A DNA stretch of 64,000 nt, from contig NC_008700.1 in the NCBI RefSeq assembly GCF_000015245.1, forward strand, positions 3,856,501 through 3,920,500, read 5' to 3'. The stretch's first letter is position 1. Each line of letters opens with the position of its first letter. Made by a program: the position numbers and the translations under genes. Below, piece after piece: positions 45,208 through 54,344 of the stretch. The stretch comes from Shewanella amazonensis SB2B (lineage in GTDB: Bacteria; Pseudomonadota; Gammaproteobacteria; Enterobacterales; Shewanellaceae). Below the pieces are notes generated by a model. That model did not search any database, was not told where the DNA came from, and worked only from the letters and a program-made list of their open reading frames with translations.

Positions 45208-46518
45208 TTACTGATCCTCAGCACCGGGTGGCAACTCCACCTTGGTCACCAGCAGCTGATCCACCTTGTATGAGTCGATATCGACCACTTCAAATTTGTA
45301 ACCGGCATAGACCACAAAGTCGGTACGGCGGGGGATTTTACGCAGCATAAACATAATGAAACCTGCGATGGTTTCATAGTTCTGGCTCTGGGGAAAACTG
45401 TCGATGCCAAAGGCACGCATCACATCGGTAATAGGCGTTACCCCATCCACCAGCCAGGACGAAGGATCCCGGGCCACAATTTGTTCTTCACCTTCGGCCA
45501 GCGACCAGGTCCCCATCACAGCGCTTTGCAGATCGTTAAAGGTCACCACCCCCAGCACCAACGCATACTCATTGAGCACAACTGCAAAGTCGACCCTGTT
45601 GTTACGGAAGTAATCCAGCGCCTCAGACAGGCTCAGGGTATCCGGGATAATGGGGCAGGTTTGTACCAGTGATGGGTCTTTCAGGTTTAATGCCTGACCG
45701 CTTATCACCTTGATAAGCAAATCCTTGGAGTCCACATAGCCCTTGATGGCATCCAGCTGGCCATCACAGAGCAGAAACTGGCTGTGGGGGTCGGCGGCGA
45801 TTTTACGCTTGATGTCTTCTTCGGTGTCGCTTTGCAGAAAGAACACCAGGCTTTCCCTTGGTGTCATGGCTGAGGTCACAGGAACGCTTTGCATTTCAAA
45901 CACGTTCTCCATCATCTGCTGTTCGCCCTTGTCGATAACACCGGCTTCAGCACCGGCATCCATCACCGCGTAAATGTCATCCTCTGTGATGGCATCGTTA
46001 CGCTCTGTGGGGATCCGCAGCATACGGAACAAACCATTGGCGAGGCCATTGAACACCCACACCAGGGGGCGCAGCACGGTAATGCACAGGCCCATGGCCC
46101 CCACCAATGACACAGCAACACGCTCTGGCATAGCCATGGCGATACGCTTTGGCATTAGATCTGCCAGCAAAATAAACAGGCTGGTCACCAGCATAAAAGA
46201 CAAGATAAAACTGAACTGGCCCAGCCACTTAGCTGGCACTATACCATCCAGCAAGGCCATGATATGGGGGGTAAAAGCCGACTCCCCCACGATACCGCCC
46301 ATGATGGCCACCGCATTGAGGCCTATTTGCACCACGGTAAAGAAGCTGCCGGGATGAGCCTGCAGCTCAAGTACTTTTCGGGCCCGCTCATTGCCTTCAT
46401 CGGCCAACTGTCGCAGCCGAATTTTACGGGAGGCCGCCAGGGCGATTTCCGACATGGAAAAAAAACAACTGATGCCGATAAGCATCAGAATAATCAAACT
46501 ATTTTCGAAGAAACTCAT
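45208..46518 (-). CDS. paeA: CorC/HlyC-family membrane protein PaeA (YtfL), polyamine export type
   Basis: 436 residues. DUF21 membrane domain with helices near 5-25, 55-80, 95-120 and 130-155, including FFSMSEIALAASRKIRLRQLADEGN and FFTVVQIGLNAVAIMGGIVGE. Two CBS domains (about 205-335) and a C-terminal CorC_HlyC domain follow, ending KFEVVDIDSYKVDQLLV. Resemblance to E. coli YtfL is strong along the whole length. YtfL/PaeA exports cadaverine and putrescine in enterobacteria; the function here is by homology. Monocistronic. Confidence 0.85.
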   Translation of the reverse strand: MSFFENSLIILMLIGISCFFSMSEIALAASRKIRLRQLADEGNERARKVLELQAHPGSFFTVVQIGLNAVAIMGGIVGESAFTPHIMALLDGIVPAKWLGQFSFILSFMLVTSLFILLADLMPKRIAMAMPERVAVSLVGAMGLCITVLRPLVWVFNGLANGLFRMLRIPTERNDAITEDDIYAVMDAGAEAGVIDKGEQQMMENVFEMQSVPVTSAMTPRESLVFFLQSDTEEDIKRKIAADPHSQFLLCDGQLDAIKGYVDSKDLLIKVISGQALNLKDPSLVQTCPIIPDTLSLSEALDYFRNNRVDFAVVLNEYALVLGVVTFNDLQSAVMGTWSLAEGEEQIVARDPSSWLVDGVTPITDVMRAFGIDSFPQSQNYETIAGFIMFMLRKIPRRTDFVVYAGYKFEVVDIDSYKVDQLLVTKVELPPGAEDQ

Positions 46519-46598
46519 TTTTCAATCCGTCCTGCAACTGAGGCAATACGCAGATATCTTGCTATACTCAGGGGTGCGGCTAAAGCCGGAGGGGAGTT

Positions 46599-47402
46599 AT
46601 GTTTAAGCTATTATATACGCTCGTGTTTTGCAGCTTTGCGACCCTGTTCTCGACCACTGCCAATGCCCAGAACGAGTCCCCCTTGGTGTTTTGTGTCGAA
46701 TCCACCGAGTTTCCGCCCTTCAACTACTTTGTCCGGGACGGAAAACAAAAGACAGAGACCCTTGCCGGTTACGACATCGAGGTGCTCAAACACGTATTTG
46801 AAGATATTCCCTATGAAGTGATAGCCCTACCCTGGCGGCGCTGCCTGATGTCACTGACTACAGGGGCCGTGGACGCCGTCATGAGTGCCTCAATGAATGA
46901 TCAACGCCGCAGGGATTATATCTCATCCGCTCCCTATTATTATCTGACACCGGGGTATTTTTTTCTGAAACAAAACACTGATGCTCCCCGGGAAGTTGCG
47001 GCCGCCGAAGAACTCTGGCAATACGGTGCCCTCTGTGGTCTTGGAGGCCATAACTACGCCAACTTTGGACTGGCGGCCGACAAGGATGTGATGCGAATGG
47101 CCAGCTACGAACAGCTGGCGGAGACCCTGAAAATGGGCCGCTGCCGTTTTTATTTGGACCGGCTGGAACTGGTCGCGCCCAAGATGGCCTTGATGGACAC
47201 CCCGCCCTTGCCAGCCTTGGAGAAAGGCCTGATTAACGGCGCCGCCGCTGAGCCTTTCTATGTGCTGATTTCCCGCAAAAGTCCAAACAGCGAAAATCTG
47301 AAACTTCTTTTTGATGAGCGTATTGCGCTGCTCAGAGCATCCGGAAAGCTCGCACAAATCCTGGAACAGGCAAACAAGCAATTGGAACCGGCCACCCGCT
47401 AG
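46599..47402 (+). CDS. Orphan periplasmic solute-binding protein, family 3 type
   Basis: 267 residues with ribosome site GGAGGGGAG and a signal peptide ending near ANA (residue 23). Mature part: VFCVESTEFPPFNYF, AGYDIEVLKHVFEDI, AVDAVMSASMNDQRRRDYI, typical of SBP_bac_3. Five cysteines occur in the mature protein, more than usual. No transporter genes are nearby. It is convergent with the diguanylate cyclase gene at 47486-49315, 83 bp away. Confidence 0.78.
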   Translation: MFKLLYTLVFCSFATLFSTTANAQNESPLVFCVESTEFPPFNYFVRDGKQKTETLAGYDIEVLKHVFEDIPYEVIALPWRRCLMSLTTGAVDAVMSASMNDQRRRDYISSAPYYYLTPGYFFLKQNTDAPREVAAAEELWQYGALCGLGGHNYANFGLAADKDVMRMASYEQLAETLKMGRCRFYLDRLELVAPKMALMDTPPLPALEKGLINGAAAEPFYVLISRKSPNSENLKLLFDERIALLRASGKLAQILEQANKQLEPATR

Positions 47403-47485
47403 TTCCGCTATTCATGCCATTGCTATATCTGATCAGTTCCGGGATGGCTACACCAAATCAAAGCCCGCCGCAGAGCGACACACTC

Positions 47486-49315
47486 TCAGGAAGAAGACAT
47501 CTGTCTCGCCGCCGGGCTGACATGACCATTGATAACCGCAAGATTACGCCCCTGTTGCTTGGCTAAATAGAGACTGGCATCGGCCTGACTCAGGGCATCG
47601 CGCACATTGCTGCTATTCTCCAGGTTTATCGCGCCCAAACTCAGGGTCACTATGCCGAAATGCGATCCCCTGTGCTCTATGGCCAGATTGCGGACATGGG
47701 TGAGCAGCCTGTCGCATAATGCCTCAAGTTCGGCTTCGCTCATCACGGGAGCTATCAGGGCAAACTCCTCTCCCCCAATACGCGCCAGCAGGGCGCTGTC
47801 TGACAACAAAGCTTGAAGTTCCATTGCCAACTTTTTCAACACATCGTCCCCGGCCACGTGGCCATAGGTATCGTTGTAGCCTTTGAAAAAGTCCACATCT
47901 GCCATCAGGAGTATGCCCCCCTGTTCAAGCTGCATCGATAAGCGTTCGGTGAAGGGACGACGATTAGTCAGGCCTGTCAGGGGATCTGTCACTGCCTCTC
48001 TGGCAAGGTGCATGTTGGCGCGCATCAGTTCCTGTTGCAGCTCAAACATTCGGTTTTCGTGCCGCTCTCTAAGCCACAACTCATTCAATGCCGAGGCAAA
48101 CTGGGTCAGTATGTGCGTTTTTTCCGGACTCCAATTCAGAGGCAAGCGGTGGTTGGCCACCAACAGCACCCCCAACAGGGTGTCACCATCTGCAATGGCA
48201 AACCCGGCAACCGACACAATCCCCAGTTGCTTCATATAACGGTATTCCTGCGATGACGAATCCTTCAGGCTTTCGACATCCTCAATGACCAGCGTATGAC
48301 TGTGGCCAAACTTTTGTTTTAAAAGTGGCAGGTTATCAATCACCAACTCACTGGCTGGCGCATCAGATTCATTCGATGACCAAAAGCTGCGATAGGTTGC
48401 CTTACCCTTCACAAACTCGAGCACACTGACCCGCTCAACCCCCAACAATGCACCAAGCTCACGGGTGAAATGATTCAGCTCTTTGCTGGCATCCGCACTG
48501 GTGGCTGCCAGAAACTGCAGACTCACCTTGGCCAGCAGACTGTTGGCATTGGCAAGCCAGTTCAGCTGTGAGTCCTGTGCCGCCACGGTATGGCTCAGTG
48601 CCCTGCCTCTTCTTGCCAACTGGCGCTGTTGCATGCGGATAAGCGCCAAATCTGATCTGAGTCTGTGGTACATGGCCTCAAGTGCCCGGCCCACCGAGCC
48701 TATTTCATCCTGTTCATTGGCGGGCCAAAAGGGCTTATTGATACGTTCACCATTGGCCAAACTCACGGTATTGGCAAAGGCCGATAAACGGGCAAGACGC
48801 CCAATCACCAAATGTTTGAGCAGCGATAGAATAACGAATGCCATGACCAGGGTTTTAATACCGTTTCCCAGCACCAGAAACACCATCTGCTGCCACAGCA
48901 TCCGATAGATTTCGCTGTTGCTGAGAACCACCCGCAGTGTGGCAATTGGCTGCTGTTCAAACAGCACAGGCATTTCAATCCGGGCGTTGGGATTGGTCTG
49001 CGCCGAATTGGCCGCATTATCCGAACGCACAGTGAAACCATCGAGGCTGGACAATTCAACAAAGCTGACAGCGGGCAAACGCGACACAGCCGAAACCAGA
49101 TCATTCAGCAGTGGCCTGTCGGCATCCCACAACGCCTGGGCGATAGACGGCAATATCAGCTCGCTGTAACCACGAATTTCGGCCTTGGCGTTGTCCACCG
49201 CGCCCAGATAGTTCCACACAAACTGGATAAGCATGGTGACGAGCGCCAACAGGGTGCTGACGCCAATGATCATACCTGTCACCTTGCTGCTGATGGAATG
49301 TACTCTGGAGCTCAA
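47486..49315 (-). CDS. Membrane diguanylate cyclase with periplasmic sensor, HAMP, GAF and GGDEF
   Basis: 609 residues from a TTG start with AAAGG upstream; the frame has no ATG before residue 15 and the first membrane helix starts at residue 11. Layout: helix 11-33, periplasmic region about 36-140, helix 143-167, HAMP-like 168-220, coiled coil, GAF-like 265-415, then GGDEF about 435-595 with DPLTGLTNRRPF and intact GGEEF (514-518). The RxxD inhibitory site is absent (SDSA at that position), so product inhibition at that site is not expected. It likely makes c-di-GMP in response to a periplasmic signal. The binding-protein gene 42 bp upstream on the same strand is its probable partner. Confidence 0.87.
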   Translation of the reverse strand: MSSRVHSISSKVTGMIIGVSTLLALVTMLIQFVWNYLGAVDNAKAEIRGYSELILPSIAQALWDADRPLLNDLVSAVSRLPAVSFVELSSLDGFTVRSDNAANSAQTNPNARIEMPVLFEQQPIATLRVVLSNSEIYRMLWQQMVFLVLGNGIKTLVMAFVILSLLKHLVIGRLARLSAFANTVSLANGERINKPFWPANEQDEIGSVGRALEAMYHRLRSDLALIRMQQRQLARRGRALSHTVAAQDSQLNWLANANSLLAKVSLQFLAATSADASKELNHFTRELGALLGVERVSVLEFVKGKATYRSFWSSNESDAPASELVIDNLPLLKQKFGHSHTLVIEDVESLKDSSSQEYRYMKQLGIVSVAGFAIADGDTLLGVLLVANHRLPLNWSPEKTHILTQFASALNELWLRERHENRMFELQQELMRANMHLAREAVTDPLTGLTNRRPFTERLSMQLEQGGILLMADVDFFKGYNDTYGHVAGDDVLKKLAMELQALLSDSALLARIGGEEFALIAPVMSEAELEALCDRLLTHVRNLAIEHRGSHFGIVTLSLGAINLENSSNVRDALSQADASLYLAKQQGRNLAVINGHVSPAARQMSSS

Positions 49316-49357
49316 CAGTTCACCTTTATTCTAATGAGATTGACACCGGAAACGCGC

Positions 49358-50371
49358 TTACAGACTTCCGGGTATCCTTGTGGGGTCAAGCACCTGATCC
49401 AAAAGCCCGGCCCAGTCCCGCTTTTCCAGTGCATCAAACAGCGGCGTGTCGGGCTCTAACAACCGAAACAGTGATATATGCACCTGTGGGTACTCGCCGG
49501 TATCCTTGAACTGACGAATATTTGCCAGCGCAATGCCTGCGGCCAGAAAGTGCCCTCCGCCCAGGGCATTTATTTCCCCGGCTCGTCTGAGAGCCAGCAC
49601 CTGTGGTGAGGTATTTATGGTGGACAGCAACACATCTTTCCCCGGCGTAAGCTGCTTTTCTTTCAGCGCCCGAATGACTCCAAAGGCCATATGATCGTTG
49701 GCGGTCCATACCGCTTTTATTGCGGGATAGCGCTGAAGGAGCACCTGAGCCTGCTGATAGGCCTTATCTTCCTGCCACTGCCCATAGACGGTTTGCTCCA
49801 CAGTGACATCCGACTGTGCCTGAAACACGGCCAGGGCCCCCTGGGTTCGCTCCACTGAGGCGGGGGTGGTTTTATCGCCGGAAATCAGCACCAACTGGGC
49901 AGGCTGCTCGCCCAGTTTTTTCACCAGGGCCATCGCTGTCAGGTTGCCTACATCCTGATTGTCCGGGATGACCGCCGGCAGCAAGTAGGTGCGCCAATGG
50001 GGATCCTTAAGCAGGTTTTGACGCTCTTCGATACTGATGTCATTGAGGATGAATTGGATATAAACGGGTTTGAGGTAAAAAGCTTCCAGCATCCGAAGAC
50101 CGCCGTGCTTTTCGTTGACCATCAGCACGAATGCAGGCAGCTTGGCGCGACCGGCCACTTCCGAGGCCTGGCGTATCATATCGAAGTGATTACGGTTTGA
50201 GTGCAGGGTCTCGACTTGCATGTCCAAGCGGGCGGCGCTTGCCTCAAGCAAGCTATCCACATCGCCCCAAAAACTTTCGCTGCTGTATCCCGGATTCAGA
50301 AACAACACTGGCGTTTTTGCATAAGCAGGGGAAAAAATCAGCCAGAACCCCAAGATAAACAACAGCCGCAT
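49358..50371 (-). CDS. Type-1 periplasmic binding protein (sugar/LuxP-like) next to a diguanylate cyclase
   Basis: 337 residues from ATG at 50371 with AAGG seven bases upstream; a GTG two codons earlier is possible. A signal peptide ends near AYA (residue 19). The mature protein has the two-domain Peripla_BP_1/4 fold: VLFLNPGYSSESFWGDV, HFDMIRQASEVAGR, QLVLISGDKTTPASVERTQGAL, KAVWTANDHMAFGVIRAL. No ABC permease or ATPase is nearby. Since the cyclase gene follows after 42 bp, the protein is inferred to present a small ligand to the cyclase periplasmic domain, in the manner of LuxP-LuxQ or NspS-MbaA. Ligand unknown. Confidence 0.83.
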   Translation of the reverse strand: MRLLFILGFWLIFSPAYAKTPVLFLNPGYSSESFWGDVDSLLEASAARLDMQVETLHSNRNHFDMIRQASEVAGRAKLPAFVLMVNEKHGGLRMLEAFYLKPVYIQFILNDISIEERQNLLKDPHWRTYLLPAVIPDNQDVGNLTAMALVKKLGEQPAQLVLISGDKTTPASVERTQGALAVFQAQSDVTVEQTVYGQWQEDKAYQQAQVLLQRYPAIKAVWTANDHMAFGVIRALKEKQLTPGKDVLLSTINTSPQVLALRRAGEINALGGGHFLAAGIALANIRQFKDTGEYPQVHISLFRLLEPDTPLFDALEKRDWAGLLDQVLDPTRIPGSL

Positions 50372-50590
50372 GAGCACACCTTAATCTCCCAAGAGCCTTG
50401 TATCCGTGCCGGTGGAGCATCTTCCCTGATTATGTTTTACAGTCAATTTAACCATAAATCTCACATTTGATAACACAATGCAATGTAGCAATCGGTGCCC
50501 CTGGCTCTTGATAAGATAAAACACCATGGGATTACATTTTCCCGACACCTGCTAAGCTTAGGTCATCTTTGGAACAAAAGGACTTGTCCC

Positions 50591-52117
50591 ATGGCCATTG
50601 CCTGTGTCGCCACCCGAGCAAGCCTGGGGGTTGAAGCCCCGGCGGTTACCGTTGAAGTGCATCTGGCCAATGGCCTGCCCGCCTTTAATCTGGTTGGCCT
50701 GCCCGAGGCCTCTGTCAAAGAGGCCAGAGAACGGGTACGCAGCGCCCTGGTGAACGCCGGGTTCGAGTTCCCCATGCGCCGTATCACAGTGAATCTCGCC
50801 CCTGCCGATCTGCCCAAGCAGGGAGGCCGTTACGATCTTCCCATCGCCATCGGCATTCTCGCCGCCTCCGGTCAAATCCCCCTCACCAGCCTGAAAGACC
50901 GCGAATTCGTTGGCGAGCTGGCCCTGTCCGGTGATATTCGCCATTGCCCGGGCCTGTTGCCCGTTATTGTGGCGGCTCGCCGCGATGGACGCGAACTCAT
51001 ATTACCGCTGGCGAACCGCGCCGATGCTGAACTGGTGGATTATCCCGCCATTCGCCTGTGCAGCCAGTTGGTGCATCTGGTGGCCTTCCTTCACGGCCAG
51101 CAGTCCCTGCCGGGGCTGGAGCAAGGCGCAGAATGGCTCGATGATACACAGGCCAATGTGCTATGCCTGAGTGACGTTGTAGGTCAGTATCAAGCCAAGC
51201 AGGCATTGGAAATCGCCGCAGCAGGCTCGCACAATCTCTTGATGCTCGGTTTGCCCGGCTGCGGTAAAACCATGCTCGCAAGCCGCATCATGGGGCTGCT
51301 CCCACCACTTGGCTATGATGAAGCCCTCGAAGTTGCTGCACTGCACTCAGTGGCAGGTCTCAATATCAAACCCGGTGAGTTCCATCGCCGCCCTTTCAGG
51401 TCGCCACACCACACCTGCTCAGCCATTTCCCTGGTTGGGGGTGGCAGTGTGCCCAAGCCCGGCGAAATCTCACTCGCCCACCGGGGCGTGTTATTTCTCG
51501 ATGAGCTGGCAGAATTCCCCCGCAAGGTGCTCGACTGTTTGCGCGAACCCATGGAAACCGGCGAAGTGGTGATTTCCCGGGCTGCCGCAAAGCTTACTTT
51601 CGCCAGCCGATTTCAATTAATTGCCGCCATGAATCCCAGCCCCTGCGGCAGCATGGGACCAGGCAGCCGCTCAAGCCCTGATCAGATAAACCGCTACCTC
51701 GGCAGGCTATCCGGCCCTTTTCTTGACCGCTTCGATTTGTCCATCGAGGTGCCCCCTCTGCCACCGGGCACCCTGACTCAGGAAGGCAATAATGGTGAAA
51801 CCAGCCAAAGCGTCGCCCAGCGTGTTCACCGCGCCAGGGAAAGGCAGCTTGCCCGGGCGGGAGTGCTGAATGCCGAACTCTCGGGCAAGGCACTGAAAAA
51901 CGCTGGGTTTAGCAGCGCAGATCTCAGCTTTCTTGAACAGAGTGTCAATCGCCTCGGGCTGTCGGTGCGCAGCTTTCATCGCCTGCAGCGGGTCGCCCGC
52001 ACTATCGCAGATTTGGAAAACAGCCACATGGTAGAGAGGCGCCATATCGCACAGGCGCTGGGTTACAGGGCCATGGACAGGCTACTTGCCAATCTTGGGC
52101 AGCAACTTGGGCGCTGA
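50591..52117 (+). CDS. comM: YifB/ComM-family AAA ATPase (Mg-chelatase-like)
   Basis: 508 residues from ATG at 50591 with AAAGGA upstream; the frame extends to 50495 without support. An N-terminal Lon-like ChlI domain (about 20-140) precedes the AAA+ Mg-chelatase domain with Walker A GLPGCGKTML (about 220) and Walker B VLFLDELAEFPR, and a C-terminal helical domain. ComM is a branch-migration helicase needed to integrate DNA during natural transformation in Vibrio and Haemophilus. The family is also found in bacteria not known to be transformable. The gene stands alone. Confidence 0.92.
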   Translation: MAIACVATRASLGVEAPAVTVEVHLANGLPAFNLVGLPEASVKEARERVRSALVNAGFEFPMRRITVNLAPADLPKQGGRYDLPIAIGILAASGQIPLTSLKDREFVGELALSGDIRHCPGLLPVIVAARRDGRELILPLANRADAELVDYPAIRLCSQLVHLVAFLHGQQSLPGLEQGAEWLDDTQANVLCLSDVVGQYQAKQALEIAAAGSHNLLMLGLPGCGKTMLASRIMGLLPPLGYDEALEVAALHSVAGLNIKPGEFHRRPFRSPHHTCSAISLVGGGSVPKPGEISLAHRGVLFLDELAEFPRKVLDCLREPMETGEVVISRAAAKLTFASRFQLIAAMNPSPCGSMGPGSRSSPDQINRYLGRLSGPFLDRFDLSIEVPPLPPGTLTQEGNNGETSQSVAQRVHRARERQLARAGVLNAELSGKALKNAGFSSADLSFLEQSVNRLGLSVRSFHRLQRVARTIADLENSHMVERRHIAQALGYRAMDRLLANLGQQLGR

Positions 52118-52322
52118 CTCTATCACATTCCATAAAGCAACAAAGGACTGATTTTTGAGGAATCATTCTTTTTGGATTCTGGGTAAAGAGCCATAAGTAT
52201 CTCGGATGCAGTACCGCGAAAATAAGGCGGGATTCAGATTGATGATGAGCTCCACCATTCGCTCCTGCCCAGGGATGAGATAATAGTGCACACTTGGCAC
52301 CGATTATCTGGCCGCCGGGGAA

Positions 52323-52370
52323 ATTGAAGCGCAGGGTAATTGAAGCGCTGGATGATTGAAGCGCGCTGAC
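52323..52370 (+). repeat. Three 16-bp tandem repeats with ATTGAAGCGC core
   Basis: ATTGAAGCGC begins at 52323, 52339 and 52355, each followed by six variable bases, giving an exact 16-base period. The array lies in the 260-bp gap after comM and ends 8 bases before the stop of the binding-protein gene. Otherwise nothing is seen in 52118-52377. Confidence 0.8.
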
Positions 52371-52377
52371 AGCGACG

Positions 52378-53238
52378 TCAGTGGTCTTTTGTGTGAAGCT
52401 TATCTGTGGCTGTGTTCAGGTACTTTTGGTAAAACGCATCCAGCGTGCCATCGTGCCGCATCTCAGACAGTGCCAGGGCCAGGCGCGCCGGTACACTCCC
52501 TGCCTCAAAACGCTGGGGCTGATTCCCCACATTGATGGGCCTTGAGGGGTCGTATTCAGGGTTTGGTTCAAGCTTCGCCCATCTGGACTTTTTGGAAAAT
52601 CCCAGGCTTGCCCATTCCTCGTCCTTGTGCAGTTGCCGATGCAAGCGCAACCTGGTGCTGCCGCTCTGTGCCAGGGCATATTCAAGGGGTTCGGCCTCAT
52701 ACAGGTAGGCATCTGCTCTCCCCTTCTCAATCATATGAATGGCTTTTTGCAGGTCCATTTCGGCCACATCGACCCGGGTAACACTGGCGGCTCCAAAACC
52801 GAGCATCCCCAGATAATCTGGATTACCGAGGACATGAAGTAACACCAACCCATCAAAGTCCTCTACCTGCTCGAGCCGTTTCACCTCTGGGCGGGAAATG
52901 GCGTAGTAGTTAACTTTGAGGCCATTGGCCACAAACTGACAATAGCCCTGCCGATTGTCGCTGAAGGTAAATTGAGGATAAAAGTCCACGCTGCCATCCA
53001 TCAACCCTTTGATAACCCTCACCTTGGGTAAACGGACTATCTGAAGCGACACACCAATACGTCTTGCCGCCTCAAGGTACATGTCTTCAAACAACCCACG
53101 ATTATCCGGCGCCTCGGCAATGAAAGGCTGTTTTTCGGTGGTGCGGTAACCCATGGTGAGCACGGGTTCTGACGCCGTAGCATCAACCACCAGAAAAGAC
53201 ATTGAAATCAAAACTAAAAAGCGGTTCAACAGAGACAT
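52378..53238 (-). CDS. Orphan periplasmic solute-binding protein, family 3-like
   Basis: 286 residues with a signal peptide ending near ATA (about residue 22). The mature part shows a divergent SBP_bac_3 pattern: LTMGYRTTEKQPFIAEAP, LFEDMYLEAARRIGV, VRVIKGLMDGSVDFYPQF, and the end SEMRHDGTLDAFYQKYL. No transport partner is nearby. It is the third orphan protein of this type within 19 kb. Ligand unknown. Confidence 0.75.
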   Translation of the reverse strand: MSLLNRFLVLISMSFLVVDATASEPVLTMGYRTTEKQPFIAEAPDNRGLFEDMYLEAARRIGVSLQIVRLPKVRVIKGLMDGSVDFYPQFTFSDNRQGYCQFVANGLKVNYYAISRPEVKRLEQVEDFDGLVLLHVLGNPDYLGMLGFGAASVTRVDVAEMDLQKAIHMIEKGRADAYLYEAEPLEYALAQSGSTRLRLHRQLHKDEEWASLGFSKKSRWAKLEPNPEYDPSRPINVGNQPQRFEAGSVPARLALALSEMRHDGTLDAFYQKYLNTATDKLHTKDH

Positions 53239-53423
53239 TCAGAGATTTCCACAGTATGAATCAGACGCGTGTTATTTAAGTACAGTGCAATTACCCCCAC
53301 TAAGCCAGTGCCACCGGTAAAAACCTCGTTACTGGTAGTGCCAGCCGTATTGGCGTGGCAGTACGATTGAGCAATAGGGCATTCACGGTTAACATAGGCC
53401 TCCACAAATTTCTGGAGGTATGA

Positions 53424-54344
53424 ATGCGCGCGCTGTTGTCGCTTATCCGAGGCTCATTGGCTTTTCTGGGTTACACACTTAACACCCTGTTTTGGTTTGT
53501 GCCTATCCTGCTGCTTGGTCTGGTAAAGCTGCTGCCCATTCCTGCCCTGCGCAAACTGATGTCACATCTGGTGGATGGTTGCGCCTCCAACTGGATTTCA
53601 GTGAACGGGTTTATCCAAAATGTGCTGCACCCAGTGCGCATTGAGGTACTCGGTGACGCTGAACTGACCCGTGACGAGTGGTATATGGTAATCGCCAACC
53701 ACCAGAGCTGGGTCGATATTCTGGTGCTGCAACGTATTTTTAACCGCAAGATCCCCTTCCTGAAGTTCTTCCTCAAGCAACAGCTGCTCTATGTGCCTGT
53801 GCTGGGTCTCGCCTGGTGGGCACTGGATTTTCCTTTTATGCGCCGCTATTCCACCGCCGAGCTGAAAAAGAATCCCAAGCTGAAGGGCAAAGACATTGAA
53901 ATAACCCGCCGCGCCTGTGCCAAATTCAAAGACAAACCGGTGAGTGTAATGAATTTTGTGGAAGGTACCCGTTTTCAGGCCGCCAAACACAAGAAGCAAA
54001 ACTCGCCCTTCCAACATTTGCTGCGCCCCAAAGCTGGCGGTATGGCGTTTGCGCTCTCGGCCATGGGCGAGCAAATCCACAAGTTGGTGGACGTGGCCAT
54101 TTACTACCCCGGAAAGGTCCCCAGCTTCTGGGACTTTATTTCCGGCCAGGTGGATGAAATCCGCGTGCACGTGACGGTGGCTGACATTGCCAGCGAGATG
54201 CGCGGTGACTACATCAACGACCGAGAGTTTAAGCAGGACTTCCAGGAACAGCTCAACCAGATCTGGGCCCGCAAAGACGGCATCCTGAAACAGCTTTCCG
54301 GTGAGAAAGAGATAAAAACTGAGGTTTCTGAACAACATGCTTAA
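53424..54344 (+). CDS. YihG-like 1-acyl-glycerol-3-phosphate acyltransferase, first of a tandem pair
   Basis: 306 residues with a good TCTGGAGG-type site. An N-terminal membrane segment (about 12-38) precedes the PlsC-type domain with NHQSWVDIL (His93, Asp98), FLKQQLLYVPVLG and FVEGTRF. It resembles E. coli YihG throughout, including RGDYINDREFKQDF near the end. These enzymes acylate lysophosphatidic acid in phospholipid synthesis, with preference for some fatty acids. The next gene is a paralogue and overlaps by 8 bp. Confidence 0.87.
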   Translation: MRALLSLIRGSLAFLGYTLNTLFWFVPILLLGLVKLLPIPALRKLMSHLVDGCASNWISVNGFIQNVLHPVRIEVLGDAELTRDEWYMVIANHQSWVDILVLQRIFNRKIPFLKFFLKQQLLYVPVLGLAWWALDFPFMRRYSTAELKKNPKLKGKDIEITRRACAKFKDKPVSVMNFVEGTRFQAAKHKKQNSPFQHLLRPKAGGMAFALSAMGEQIHKLVDVAIYYPGKVPSFWDFISGQVDEIRVHVTVADIASEMRGDYINDREFKQDFQEQLNQIWARKDGILKQLSGEKEIKTEVSEQHA

